The notes under the pieces are model-generated. The model searched no databases. It worked only from the letters and a program-made list of their open reading frames with translations, and was not told the origin of the DNA. 64,000 nt of DNA from the NCBI GenBank assembly GCA_030427585.1, contig JAUIBW010000005.1, positions 153,071 to 217,070 of the forward strand, given 5' to 3'. Positions 17,507-26,191 of this stretch are shown here, piece after piece. The position numbers were made by a program, and so were the translations under genes. This DNA comes from Bacteroidia bacterium. Lineage in GTDB: Bacteria > Bacteroidota > Bacteroidia > Flavobacteriales > Flavobacteriaceae. Each line of letters begins with the position of its first letter. Within the stretch, counting starts at the first letter, position 1.

Positions 17507-20500
17507 ATGAACCTTCTTCTCACATCTATAATCACTTTTTTAATCTGGTTGTTTTTAAAAAAAGTGATAATCCCTTGGACTCTTAATAGGAGTTTTAAGT
17601 ATAAAAAATTTGGTGAACTTTCTAAAATTGGACAGCTAGCTGCATTTGGGTATGTAAAAAAACTCTCTTTTATCGCTTCGATAACTTATTTTTCTATTTG
17701 GTTATTTTTAAAAATATTACATCTATTTACATACGTATTCAAGGATTCTTCTGGGGTAATCGATAATGTGCTTAATATACTAACATGGTCTGAAAGAACC
17801 ATTGAAAGTATAGACAATCGCAAGTTTTACTTTTTACTAATCATCTTATGTATTGTAGTGATTGCTTTGATTATCAGAAATGCCAAACAGTTTGGAAAAT
17901 CTGTGTATGCAGAATTATATGAAAAATATCAACGAGGAGAACTTGCTTATGAAGCTCCTTCACTAAAAATGGATGAGATATCAGATAGTATTGCTAAAGC
18001 TGAAGAAGAGTATAGACGAATCTTTTCGATAAATCCTGATAAACTAACCTTAAAAGAAAAGGAAGGAGTAAAAAACAACCTGGAATATCTGAATAATATC
18101 ATATGGGCGCTGAAACATCAATTGAAAGAACAAGACATCAGACGTCGAATTATACCAAGTATAGAAAAAGTAGATAATAATTCAAACTCAAAAAATTCTT
18201 TTAGGGAAAAAATAATACTCTTTTTTAGTAGTAAAGGCTTGATAAACTCTCTGTATCGAACCAGCAGAGCTATTAGCTCGCTAGGCCTGGTGTTTATTTT
18301 ACTATCCTTTATGGCAGCATCTTCATCTATCATTACTTCAGACACTAATAAGACAGCTACCAAACTTACCGAGTTTCAACTACAGGCACACCAAAGTAAG
18401 CTTGATAAGGAATGGAGAAAAATAGTTACTACAAACAATACGTCCCAAAAGGATAATGATAAAGAATGGAATGAGGAAGATGAAGAGACTGTAAATCAAA
18501 TCAGTATCATTTTTGAACGCCAAATCGCCAAAGTATTAGCCAAAAATGCTGATAATGCACCTAATTCGACAGATGCTTTCAAAATAAGAGCAAATATAGT
18601 ACGAGAAAATATTCTAAAAACCTATGCCACAAAAACCGATGGGGCTCCCAAAAAAGGATATAAAGTTTATGAGCAAAAAACAAATGGAACCACCTCTAAT
18701 GCTGAGTATGCAAAAAAGTATCGTAAAACATATGCCGAAAACATAAACCCCAAAGAGCCTACGACAGATATAGGAAAGCAATTTAAAGAAAAGCTTAAAA
18801 AAGATGTAAAATCTAATAGAACAATATTAGAGCAATTAAAGGCAAAAGTAAAAAATTACAAAGGTACTTTTAGCAAGCCTGCAAGTATGAGAGAAGTGGC
18901 AGGTATGATTTTAGGAGAAAGCTATGAAGAATTTTCAGGTGAATTGGGGCGCATGTTACAATCACAAAATATAGAAGCAAAACTTGGACAGGATTTAGCA
19001 GAGCATATCGGTAATAAAACAGTAAAAAACTGGATTCAAAAACAAGAAAAACAATTTCCAATTGATTTAGTAAATAAAACCGTAAAAGAAGCTATCGATA
19101 ACATTTCTACCCCCAATACTCAGGCAGATCAATTTATGGCATATGCTGTCGAAGATTTGAATTTTCCAAAAGCAGCAGATATTGCTGTAAACTTATCTGA
19201 AGAACATAAACCTTCTCTTTCTTATAATCAATTGAGCAACACAAAAGTTAATAATTCAAAACTAGCCGTTAAAAAATTAGCAGGTTTAAATCCTAAGCAT
19301 GGTTTGCGAATGACAGAATCCCTGGCAGATCTAAATCATTATTTCCCGGGACAAGTAGGTGCTGATCTCGGTTCGGCAGCCGCCCAGGTTGCTAGTGAAT
19401 TATCAGGGAATATTGCATCCCTTAATGCTTCTGGCAGGAGTTCTGTAAATTCCCCCAGATCTACTTCCAGAAAAAGCGTAACTCGAGCCAGAAGCTTTAA
19501 AGCTTTAAAAGGCTTTCGTAGAGTTGGTGGTGTACTGATTGGGCAAGACCCCACCAATACTGGAAAAACTGGTGTTAACTTTACAGATATCACCTGGAAA
19601 ACTAACGGTAAAAAACTAGAGATATACCTAAAAAGAGTAGATGGTAAAGTGCTATTTGTGGGCAGTTATGATAGAGATATTGTACAACAGGCCTTAAGTT
19701 ATGTTGCCGATGGGAGACCCTTAGCTGTAACTATGGTACAGGCCAATCCTTTACCTTTTCTTAAAATATTATTACATCCCTCATTAGTAAATACAGACTT
19801 AGGCTGTAAAGCAATTGACCTAGATAGGTTAGTAGATAAATATGCTGGGAGCGATTCTAATTATCAAATAAAAAAGGCATTGAAATCTTATGGATACCAG
19901 GAACTCTTATACCGCTATATAAGTTTACAAATTGTTGCTATACAAAATCAGGAAGCAAAACTAGCACTATATGACAGGTTAATCGAGCTAGAAAAAACGC
20001 TACAAAATGAATGGAAAAACATCTATACGATACTATCTGATGGGAAAATCTTAAATAACCCTAATCTATCTCATATGAAAAACAAGCCCAGATATTTTAA
20101 TCAAAATGTTGTACAATTAATTAAAACTGCTATCGAAAAATCGAATGGGCATTTTTTTATGTTTAAATACTATGTAAAACAGAATGATATTGATAGTAAT
20201 CTGGAATCTCTTATTTTATGTGAAACAGAGCTTTGGTCAGGAGTTCGAGAATTGCCATACAAAGTAGACAAGGAACTTTCTTTTTTAAGACCTCGGGATA
20301 CTAAGAATTCTTCATTTTTCCCTCTTCGTTTTATTCGTCAAATTACGTATAACCGAATATCAGAAGATGATACATTTGATGAAGATATTATAGATCCTTG
20401 GGAATTCCCTCAACTCAAAGCCTCAGGAACTATAGAAAGAATGGTTAGGAATGGAATTTACAACAATGGTTCAGATCGTCCTGTATTGAAACGGATGCAG

Positions 20501-20782
20501 TCTTTTTCATTAGTACAACGATTATTTAGAGTGATCTTAAACGGAGATTTAGGGAAATCTTTCCCTGTAGAAAAACTAGCCATTTTGGCAGAAGAAACAC
20601 AAAATGATATCGAAACACTACCTACTCCTACCTGGAACTCTAGTGGAATGACATGGAAAATTGCAAAGCAGCAATTCGGCAAAAACATGAATCCCGAAGT
20701 ATTAGAAAATTTAAAACTACTATGGCACTCCCAGGAAATTGATGCATATAAAAATAGATTTCCATGTAAACCCAAATCCTAA
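17507..20782 (+). CDS. Large membrane protein of unknown function (1091 aa)
   Basis: There are four predicted membrane helices in the first quarter: residues ~3-17, ~51-74, ~107-123 and ~257-275. A long Lys/Glu/Asn-rich, mostly helical stretch (~280-620) with coiled-coil character follows. From ~670 on there is a compact-looking region (RRVGGVLIGQDP, then LKILLHPSLVNTDLGCKAID and DLDRLVDKYAGS) that should be globular. I recognise no domain, protease motif or NTP-binding loop. It sits 56 bp after the caspase gene and 14 bp before the next ORF, so it is very probably in the same operon. A membrane-bound sensor, scaffold or caspase substrate is possible. Confidence 0.75.
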   Translation: MNLLLTSIITFLIWLFLKKVIIPWTLNRSFKYKKFGELSKIGQLAAFGYVKKLSFIASITYFSIWLFLKILHLFTYVFKDSSGVIDNVLNILTWSERTIESIDNRKFYFLLIILCIVVIALIIRNAKQFGKSVYAELYEKYQRGELAYEAPSLKMDEISDSIAKAEEEYRRIFSINPDKLTLKEKEGVKNNLEYLNNIIWALKHQLKEQDIRRRIIPSIEKVDNNSNSKNSFREKIILFFSSKGLINSLYRTSRAISSLGLVFILLSFMAASSSIITSDTNKTATKLTEFQLQAHQSKLDKEWRKIVTTNNTSQKDNDKEWNEEDEETVNQISIIFERQIAKVLAKNADNAPNSTDAFKIRANIVRENILKTYATKTDGAPKKGYKVYEQKTNGTTSNAEYAKKYRKTYAENINPKEPTTDIGKQFKEKLKKDVKSNRTILEQLKAKVKNYKGTFSKPASMREVAGMILGESYEEFSGELGRMLQSQNIEAKLGQDLAEHIGNKTVKNWIQKQEKQFPIDLVNKTVKEAIDNISTPNTQADQFMAYAVEDLNFPKAADIAVNLSEEHKPSLSYNQLSNTKVNNSKLAVKKLAGLNPKHGLRMTESLADLNHYFPGQVGADLGSAAAQVASELSGNIASLNASGRSSVNSPRSTSRKSVTRARSFKALKGFRRVGGVLIGQDPTNTGKTGVNFTDITWKTNGKKLEIYLKRVDGKVLFVGSYDRDIVQQALSYVADGRPLAVTMVQANPLPFLKILLHPSLVNTDLGCKAIDLDRLVDKYAGSDSNYQIKKALKSYGYQELLYRYISLQIVAIQNQEAKLALYDRLIELEKTLQNEWKNIYTILSDGKILNNPNLSHMKNKPRYFNQNVVQLIKTAIEKSNGHFFMFKYYVKQNDIDSNLESLILCETELWSGVRELPYKVDKELSFLRPRDTKNSSFFPLRFIRQITYNRISEDDTFDEDIIDPWEFPQLKASGTIERMVRNGIYNNGSDRPVLKRMQSFSLVQRLFRVILNGDLGKSFPVEKLAILAEETQNDIETLPTPTWNSSGMTWKIAKQQFGKNMNPEVLENLKLLWHSQEIDAYKNRFPCKPKS

Positions 20783-20796
20783 TTCATTTGAATATT

Positions 20797-21414
20797 ATGA
20801 ACTCTACCATTGAAGATATATTAAATAAAGCTCGTAATTTTATTGCAAATGACAACATTACACAAGCCATTAATGAATTAAACAAAGTTTCTGAAATAGA
20901 CATTGAATATAAAAACTATCTAATATTATCAAAAAATAACTTTAATACATTAAAAACAGAGTATCATACAGGTTTGATAACATTTGATACTTATTCTATA
21001 AAAAAAATCAAAATTTGCCATACCTTATTAAGCATTATAAGTAAGATTGAATCCAATAGCAATCAGTGGGAAGAAAAAGAATTAGAAAAAAAAACAAAAA
21101 CTAAAAAAACACCATTAAAACTGTTGACCATTATTTTTTCAATTTCACTTCTACTCACTTGTGTTTATTTTGTAAAACGCAATACTTGTCAAGAATTTTT
21201 TGAGGAAGGAAAATACAATGAGGCATACGAATGCTCTAAATCTCTAATTTTAGCATTCGAATCCAAAGAACAAAAAGATAACTATAAGAATTCTAAATTT
21301 ATATCACTGGGAGATAAAGCCTATTTGGATGTTAATGTTAAAAAAGCAGAGCTAAATTATAATGAAGTTGATACTAGTATAAGAGAACTACATCTATCTA
21401 AAAACTTGACATAA
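20797..21414 (+). CDS. Small membrane protein with N-terminal effector-associated-like domain
   Basis: This 205-aa protein is read from the ATG at 20797. The frame is open 3 codons upstream from a TTG, which is less likely as a start. Residues 1-85 form a helical domain (IEDILNKARNFIANDNITQA, LILSKNNFNTLKTEYHTGLI, KIKICHTLLSIISKIE) with the same layout as the C-terminus of the caspase. A charged linker, one membrane helix (~108-126) and a short TPR-like outer segment (CQEFFEEGKYNEAYECSKSL) follow. Homotypic pairing of such domains would bring the caspase to this membrane protein. The frame may be broken near its end; an open frame continues to 21545. Confidence 0.75.
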   Translation: MNSTIEDILNKARNFIANDNITQAINELNKVSEIDIEYKNYLILSKNNFNTLKTEYHTGLITFDTYSIKKIKICHTLLSIISKIESNSNQWEEKELEKKTKTKKTPLKLLTIIFSISLLLTCVYFVKRNTCQEFFEEGKYNEAYECSKSLILAFESKEQKDNYKNSKFISLGDKAYLDVNVKKAELNYNEVDTSIRELHLSKNLT

Positions 21415-21590
21415 TATATCTAGTAAAGAAATTTAATGCAAATAATAATATAAAAAACCTCATAAAAAATAAAGTTATTGATTCTTCGCGTATTAAAAAC
21501 ACAAAAATAAATCCTCCTGATACTTTAGTACAAACTCCTAATTAGTCACTAATAAAAATATTTAACTTAAACTTTAGAATATGTAAGAAA

Positions 21591-22355
21591 ATGAGATTTA
21601 ATAAAATAAGAAAATTAATCATCAATAATAACATAGAAGAAGCAATTCAGATTTTGTTGGATAATGGTAATTCTGAAGTAAAAAACAAAATTACAGCGTT
21701 AGGGTCTCAATACAACGCATGGATAGATAAAGATGTTATGGATATTGGAGCTCCTATCGAGGAGCGTAATCGAATTGTATACGAAATTCTTACTTTGATT
21801 ACAGAAACTGAAAAAGCAACTGTTACCGGGCGAAAACTTAAAAAATTAGAAAACCTTGCTACAGTAGAAAAAGAACTCTCTGCAACTTTTGAAAAGCTAT
21901 CCTCATTACGTAGCAAAGGAGCAATCGATCTTTTTATGGAATGGTTCAGGAAAACTAATCCAGAAGCTTATAATACCCTATTAATCGAAGAAAGAAACCT
22001 GGGAAAAGCCACCAGTCTTAATAATGTTCTTTCTACTTTAAACCTAAACGAATTTATACTTGAGTATGGGCTTAAAGCACCAGCAAATCAAATACAAGAG
22101 TATATCTCCAGAAAAAATGATGAAATTCCGAAGTTTTTCAATGGTTGGATGGATTATAACAAACAGAAAAACTTCAAAATAAAAACACTGGTTAACTCTA
22201 TCCCTGGAAAATTCAAAAAACATAAGATGCTATTATCTGGTGTGCTTGGCAGTTTTATAGGCACACTTGCATTTAACATCATTGAAAACTACTTGGATGA
22301 CATTTCAGGTGATAACGGGCCTGAAGAATCAGAAATGGATGATGACGATGATTAG
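21591..22355 (+). CDS. Membrane protein with N-terminal effector-associated-like domain and acidic tail
   Basis: This 254-aa protein begins with a ~75-residue helical domain (IRKLIINNNIEEAIQILLDN, LGSQYNAWIDKD, IEERNRIVYEILTLITE) matching the pattern seen in the two other operon members. The middle (80-205) is helical without a known family. A basic patch (KIKTLVNSIPGKFKKHK) precedes one membrane helix (~212-232, LLSGVLGSFIGTLAFNII), and the protein ends in an acidic run (EESEMDDDDD). The layout fits an effector held at the inner membrane and recruited through its adaptor domain. The gene is 176 bp after the previous one, probably the same operon. Confidence 0.75.
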   Translation: MRFNKIRKLIINNNIEEAIQILLDNGNSEVKNKITALGSQYNAWIDKDVMDIGAPIEERNRIVYEILTLITETEKATVTGRKLKKLENLATVEKELSATFEKLSSLRSKGAIDLFMEWFRKTNPEAYNTLLIEERNLGKATSLNNVLSTLNLNEFILEYGLKAPANQIQEYISRKNDEIPKFFNGWMDYNKQKNFKIKTLVNSIPGKFKKHKMLLSGVLGSFIGTLAFNIIENYLDDISGDNGPEESEMDDDDD

Positions 22356-22647
22356 TTGGTGGTTATTATAATTGAATATCTTGTATGCATTACACTACAT
22401 GAATATGTGCAAATTAGATAACTAATAAGAATAGTTTAACATTATTTTCTCTGTTTTTTCAAGAAAGTAACACCAAAAAGATAATATAGTATCATATTTA
22501 CCTAACTTATAGTGCAAAACCCATACGATATCACTATGTTTTTTGAGGAATCACCAAATTGAACATTTCTTTAAAATTAAACTTCTGATTAATAATCTAT
22601 TATTATTTTTTAAGGCTTAAAATTTATTCCAAATATAGCATAGTCAT

Positions 22648-23937
22648 TTATTGTAGCCATGCTTGTAGCTTATCATAGATTTTCCTCTGATCTTCTTTTG
22701 AGAAATTTTTAATTCTGGTGCTATGACTTCCTTTGGGTAATACCATTTTTAAGGCATTTACATGAGGTTTTGGAGTAGGTGAACATGCTCCCCAAGGGTC
22801 ATATTCTCCATAAATATAAATGATATGATCACCTTCATTCTCTACATAATCCCTAACCTTTTTAATATAATCCTGATCATACACCATACTAACATTTTTA
22901 GGTGCGAATCTCATATTAGTTGGCTGTTCTACCACTTTAATTAAATTCTGTACAGGAGTAGTGTCAAATCCGTAATATCCAAGTTCTACCATATGTTGAT
23001 AATAAGAAGGTAACAGGTCGTGATATGTTTTATCATTGTAGAAACTAATTCCCACTACTTTATTAAGGTAAGCAAACAAAGTGGCAGCATCAACATGCCC
23101 ATTAGGAATATCATCACACTTCCCTCCCCATTGCCAGAAAGAAAAAGGAAATTCTAGTACCGCATATTCTAGAGCCTCTTCTGGGGGTACTTTTGTAAAA
23201 CTCATTTTCTTTTTTCTAGAATGCCGATCAATTTCTTTTAAAAGAGCCTCTCTTCGAGTTAACAATAATCGTTGAAAATTAGTAATCTTAGTTCTGCACT
23301 CATCGGTTCCAACAGTATCGATATGTTCTTGCGTTCTTGGGTCTTCTCGGGTATTAATCAAAGGAGCAACATAGGAAACTGCAGCATCCATATCTTTTGG
23401 GTACTTTGATTTATAAATCAATACAGTCTCCCCTCCTTTACTTATTCCTGTAGAAATCCATTTGTTGGTATATATTTTTTTAAGTTTAGTAACCAAAAGA
23501 TGATAATCCTGAATAGCCAGATCATTGGTCAGGTACTTCCATGGAATCGGATTGGGTCTTGATTTTCCATAAAATCGATATTCTACCATAACCTGGTTTG
23601 CCTTTAACAGACTACTCAACTCATATGTTCGATGTTTTGCAGAATACCCTTCAGTAACTAATACTGTGGGCTGCGAATAATCAGAATGAGAGAGATATAC
23701 ATAATGATCAAAAGTTCCTGCATCTGGATTATTGTGGTCTAATGGTTGTTTTAATATCAATCGGTACGATTCTGTAAAATGATCATTTACCTGTATTGCG
23801 CTTATATCTGCTGTAGGGAACAGATTTCTTAGTTTTTGCTCAAAGGATATTTCAGCAGTAGGTGGCACCGAACTTTTACAAGAAAAAAGAGAAAGATTAA
23901 CAAGAAGTAGTACTAATATATACTTAGTTCGATTCAT
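22648..23937 (-). CDS. S37-type (PS-10-like) serine peptidase lipoprotein
   Basis: This 429-aa lipoprotein has the signal LVLLLVNLSLFSC with its Cys near residue 20. It has an alpha/beta-hydrolase core with WISTGISKGGETVLIY (nucleophile Ser in GISKGG, residues ~163-168), YGEYDPWGAC (Asp) and LPKGSHSTRI (His). The first strands, with LDHNNPDAGTFDHYVYLSH and VMVEYRFYGKSRP, are typical of S28/S37 tripeptidyl aminopeptidases. It probably cleaves N-terminal di- or tripeptides outside the inner membrane. The neighbouring prolyl-peptidase and hydroxyproline genes make a role in peptide scavenging likely. Confidence 0.85.
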   Translation of the reverse strand: MNRTKYILVLLLVNLSLFSCKSSVPPTAEISFEQKLRNLFPTADISAIQVNDHFTESYRLILKQPLDHNNPDAGTFDHYVYLSHSDYSQPTVLVTEGYSAKHRTYELSSLLKANQVMVEYRFYGKSRPNPIPWKYLTNDLAIQDYHLLVTKLKKIYTNKWISTGISKGGETVLIYKSKYPKDMDAAVSYVAPLINTREDPRTQEHIDTVGTDECRTKITNFQRLLLTRREALLKEIDRHSRKKKMSFTKVPPEEALEYAVLEFPFSFWQWGGKCDDIPNGHVDAATLFAYLNKVVGISFYNDKTYHDLLPSYYQHMVELGYYGFDTTPVQNLIKVVEQPTNMRFAPKNVSMVYDQDYIKKVRDYVENEGDHIIYIYGEYDPWGACSPTPKPHVNALKMVLPKGSHSTRIKNFSKEDQRKIYDKLQAWLQ

Positions 23938-23988
23938 AAAATAAATAGTTTTTAATATTTTAAAGATAACCTAAAAGACTATTGACTT

Positions 23989-24021
23989 AATGATACTATA
24001 TTACCTAAGAATGGTATCATT
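23989..24021 (+). promoter_or_regulatory. Inverted repeat in the divergent promoter region of the hydroxyproline operon
   Basis: AATGATAC (23989-23996) and GTATCATT (24014-24021) form an 8-bp inverted repeat with a 17-nt gap. The left half extends into TGATACTATATTACCTA, which resembles a site upstream of the aldolase gene at 31683. It is a candidate regulator site. Confidence 0.4.
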
Positions 24022-24080
24022 TTAATAAGATTTAAGTTAGTATGCCATTACGAATTAGTATTTATTTACATTTATAACCT

Positions 24081-25040
24081 ATGGATACAATTGTTCAGAT
24101 CAATACCGATTTTATTGAAAGTAACACTAATTTTAATGAGCTAATTGCTGAATTAAAAAACAAATTTGCATCAGATTCTATACTGGTGCCTATGCGCCAT
24201 CATCATGATTTTCCAAACCCTGTGGTTCAGGAAGATTCTACGCTATTGTTGATGCCTGCCTGGAATCCTGGTAAAGAAGCAGGGGTAAAAATCGTAACGG
24301 TAAGTCCCAAAAACGGGCAGTTTGATTTACCCTCGATTCAAGGTACATATTTGTATATGGACGCCATTAAAGGTACTATCAAAGCAATAATCGAGGCAAA
24401 AAGTTTGACCGTAAAACGAACTGCTTCGGCCTCTGCCCTGGCATCATCGTATTTATCTAAACCTGATGCTTCTTCCTTATTAATGATCGGTACAGGTGCA
24501 CTCTCTACTAATCTAATTAAAGCGCATGCCAGTGTAAGACCTATTAAAACTGTCTATATCTGGGGAAGGAATTATGAAAAAGCGAAAAAAATCTCAGCTA
24601 AATTAGAAGGAGAAAGTTTTCATATCCATGCTATACCTACAATCGAAGAAAAAATTTCTGAAGTCGATATTATATCCTGTGCAACATTATCCAAAACTCC
24701 TTTGGTGTTGGGTAATTATTTAAAAGCCGGACAGCATATAGATTTAGTTGGAGCCTACAAAAAGGATATGCGCGAAGCTGATAATGAAAGTATAAAAAAA
24801 GCTACTGTCTTTGTAGACACTTATCAGGGGGGACTTAAAGAAAGTGGAGATATTGTTATTCCTCTTAAAGAAGGTATTCTAAAAGAAGAAGATATCAAAG
24901 CTGATTTATTCGAACTCTGCTCTGAAGCTAAACAAGGAAGAACTAGTGATCGTGAAATAACTGTTTTTAAATCTGTAGGACATGCTCTTGAAGATTTAGC
25001 AGCAGCTACTTATTATTATAATCAATATACGCATGAGTAA
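24081..25040 (+). CDS. Ornithine cyclodeaminase-family protein, probably delta1-pyrroline-2-carboxylate reductase
   Basis: This 319-aa cytoplasmic protein is of the ornithine cyclodeaminase/mu-crystallin family. It has an N-terminal substrate lobe (SILVPMRHHHDF, LLLMPAWNPGKEAGVKIVTV) and a Rossmann domain with LLMIGTGALSTNLIKAHASV (residues ~134-153), then SEVDIISCATLSKTPL and HIDLVGAYKKDMREAD. Its coding region overlaps by 8 bp the gene for a trans-3-hydroxyproline dehydratase-type enzyme. In that pathway this family reduces pyrroline-2-carboxylate to L-proline with NAD(P)H, which is the function I infer. Ornithine cyclodeaminase itself is less likely in this context. Confidence 0.85.
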   Translation: MDTIVQINTDFIESNTNFNELIAELKNKFASDSILVPMRHHHDFPNPVVQEDSTLLLMPAWNPGKEAGVKIVTVSPKNGQFDLPSIQGTYLYMDAIKGTIKAIIEAKSLTVKRTASASALASSYLSKPDASSLLMIGTGALSTNLIKAHASVRPIKTVYIWGRNYEKAKKISAKLEGESFHIHAIPTIEEKISEVDIISCATLSKTPLVLGNYLKAGQHIDLVGAYKKDMREADNESIKKATVFVDTYQGGLKESGDIVIPLKEGILKEEDIKADLFELCSEAKQGRTSDREITVFKSVGHALEDLAAATYYYNQYTHE

Positions 25041-26097
25041 AACATATCAAAACATTCTAAAAAATACCGATTTCAACCCCAAAAAAGATTGGTTACACAT
25101 CAAAACCATCGATATGCATACAGGAGGAGAACCGCTTCGGGTAATTGTCGATGGGTTTCCCGAACTGAAAGGAAATTCGGTATTAGAATACAGGAGATAT
25201 TGTAAGGAGCATTATGATCATTTACGTACCTCCCTTATGTTTGAACCCCGTGGCCATGCCGATATGTATGGATGTATCTTACTCCCTCCTAATGATAATG
25301 ATGGGGATTTTGGGATTTTGTTTATACACAACGAAGGATACAGCACCATGTGCGGCCATGCTATTATTGCAATTTCTACATTGGCTGTAGAAATGAATTG
25401 GATCGATTATCACGAAGGAGATAATATCATAAAAATTGATGCTCCTTGTGGTCGAATCATTTCTTATGCACACGTAAAAAACGGAAAAGTAACAGGAGTT
25501 CGTTTTCATTGTGTCCCCAGTTTTGTAATTGGATTGGATAGAAAAGTAAAGGTAGATGGTATAGGAGAGGTTATCTATGATTTAGCCTATGGAGGTGCTT
25601 TTTATGCGTATGTAGATATGACTAAAAACAATTTTGATTTTGATTTAACTTCAAATTCATATAGAAAACTAATTGCTAAAGGAATGGATATTAAACATGC
25701 TGTAATGGAGCAAGATTCCAATATTTTACATCCTTATGAAGAAGATCTTAGTTTTTTATACGGTACCATTTTTATTGGAAATTCTTCAAAAGAAAATATT
25801 GATAGTAGAAACGTATGTATTTTTGCTGAAGGAGAAGTAGATAGGTGCCCCACCGGATCAGGAGTTTCTGGTAGAATGGCAATACACAAAATGAGAAATG
25901 AAATCCAGTATGGGGATACAATGACTATAGAAAGTATTACAGATTCTGTATTTAAAGGTTCTGTGATTTCTGAAGAAAAATATGGCCCTTATAAGGCAGT
26001 AATACCGCAAGTTGAAGGAACAGCATATATCACAGGAATACACACTTTTATGATCGATCCCGATGATCCCATGAAAAATGGGTTTATTTTTAGATAA
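25033..26097 (+). CDS. Proline racemase-family enzyme, probably trans-3-hydroxy-L-proline dehydratase
   Basis: This 354-aa member of the proline racemase superfamily opens with IDMHTGGEPLRVIV. The first catalytic position is Cys in STMCGHAI (residue ~98). The second, which is Cys in racemases and 4-hydroxyproline epimerases, is Thr in DRCPTGSGVSGRMA. A Cys/Thr pair is the known signature of trans-3-hydroxy-L-proline dehydratases, which make pyrroline-2-carboxylate. The overlapping upstream reductase gene fits the second step. trans-3-Hyp is a minor residue of collagen. The assignment is from active-site residues and context. Confidence 0.85.
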   Translation: MSKTYQNILKNTDFNPKKDWLHIKTIDMHTGGEPLRVIVDGFPELKGNSVLEYRRYCKEHYDHLRTSLMFEPRGHADMYGCILLPPNDNDGDFGILFIHNEGYSTMCGHAIIAISTLAVEMNWIDYHEGDNIIKIDAPCGRIISYAHVKNGKVTGVRFHCVPSFVIGLDRKVKVDGIGEVIYDLAYGGAFYAYVDMTKNNFDFDLTSNSYRKLIAKGMDIKHAVMEQDSNILHPYEEDLSFLYGTIFIGNSSKENIDSRNVCIFAEGEVDRCPTGSGVSGRMAIHKMRNEIQYGDTMTIESITDSVFKGSVISEEKYGPYKAVIPQVEGTAYITGIHTFMIDPDDPMKNGFIFR

Positions 26098-26110
26098 CAA
26101 ATAAAATTAC

Positions 26111-26138
26111 CCTAAAACATTATTGATAATACTTTAGG
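26111..26138. terminator. Hairpin between convergent genes
   Basis: CCTAAA and TTTAGG, with inner ATTAT/ATAAT, form an interrupted stem between the dehydratase gene and the convergent M24 gene. There is no strong T run. Confidence 0.4.
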
Positions 26139-26191
26139 ATAGCCTTTCAATTACTTAGTATTTAGATTGTTTCCTTAGAGCTCTATCACTA

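Noticed and set aside
24081..25040. Ornithine cyclodeaminase proper
   Set aside because: Its overlap with a trans-3-hydroxyproline dehydratase-type gene favours the pyrroline-2-carboxylate reductase branch of the family.
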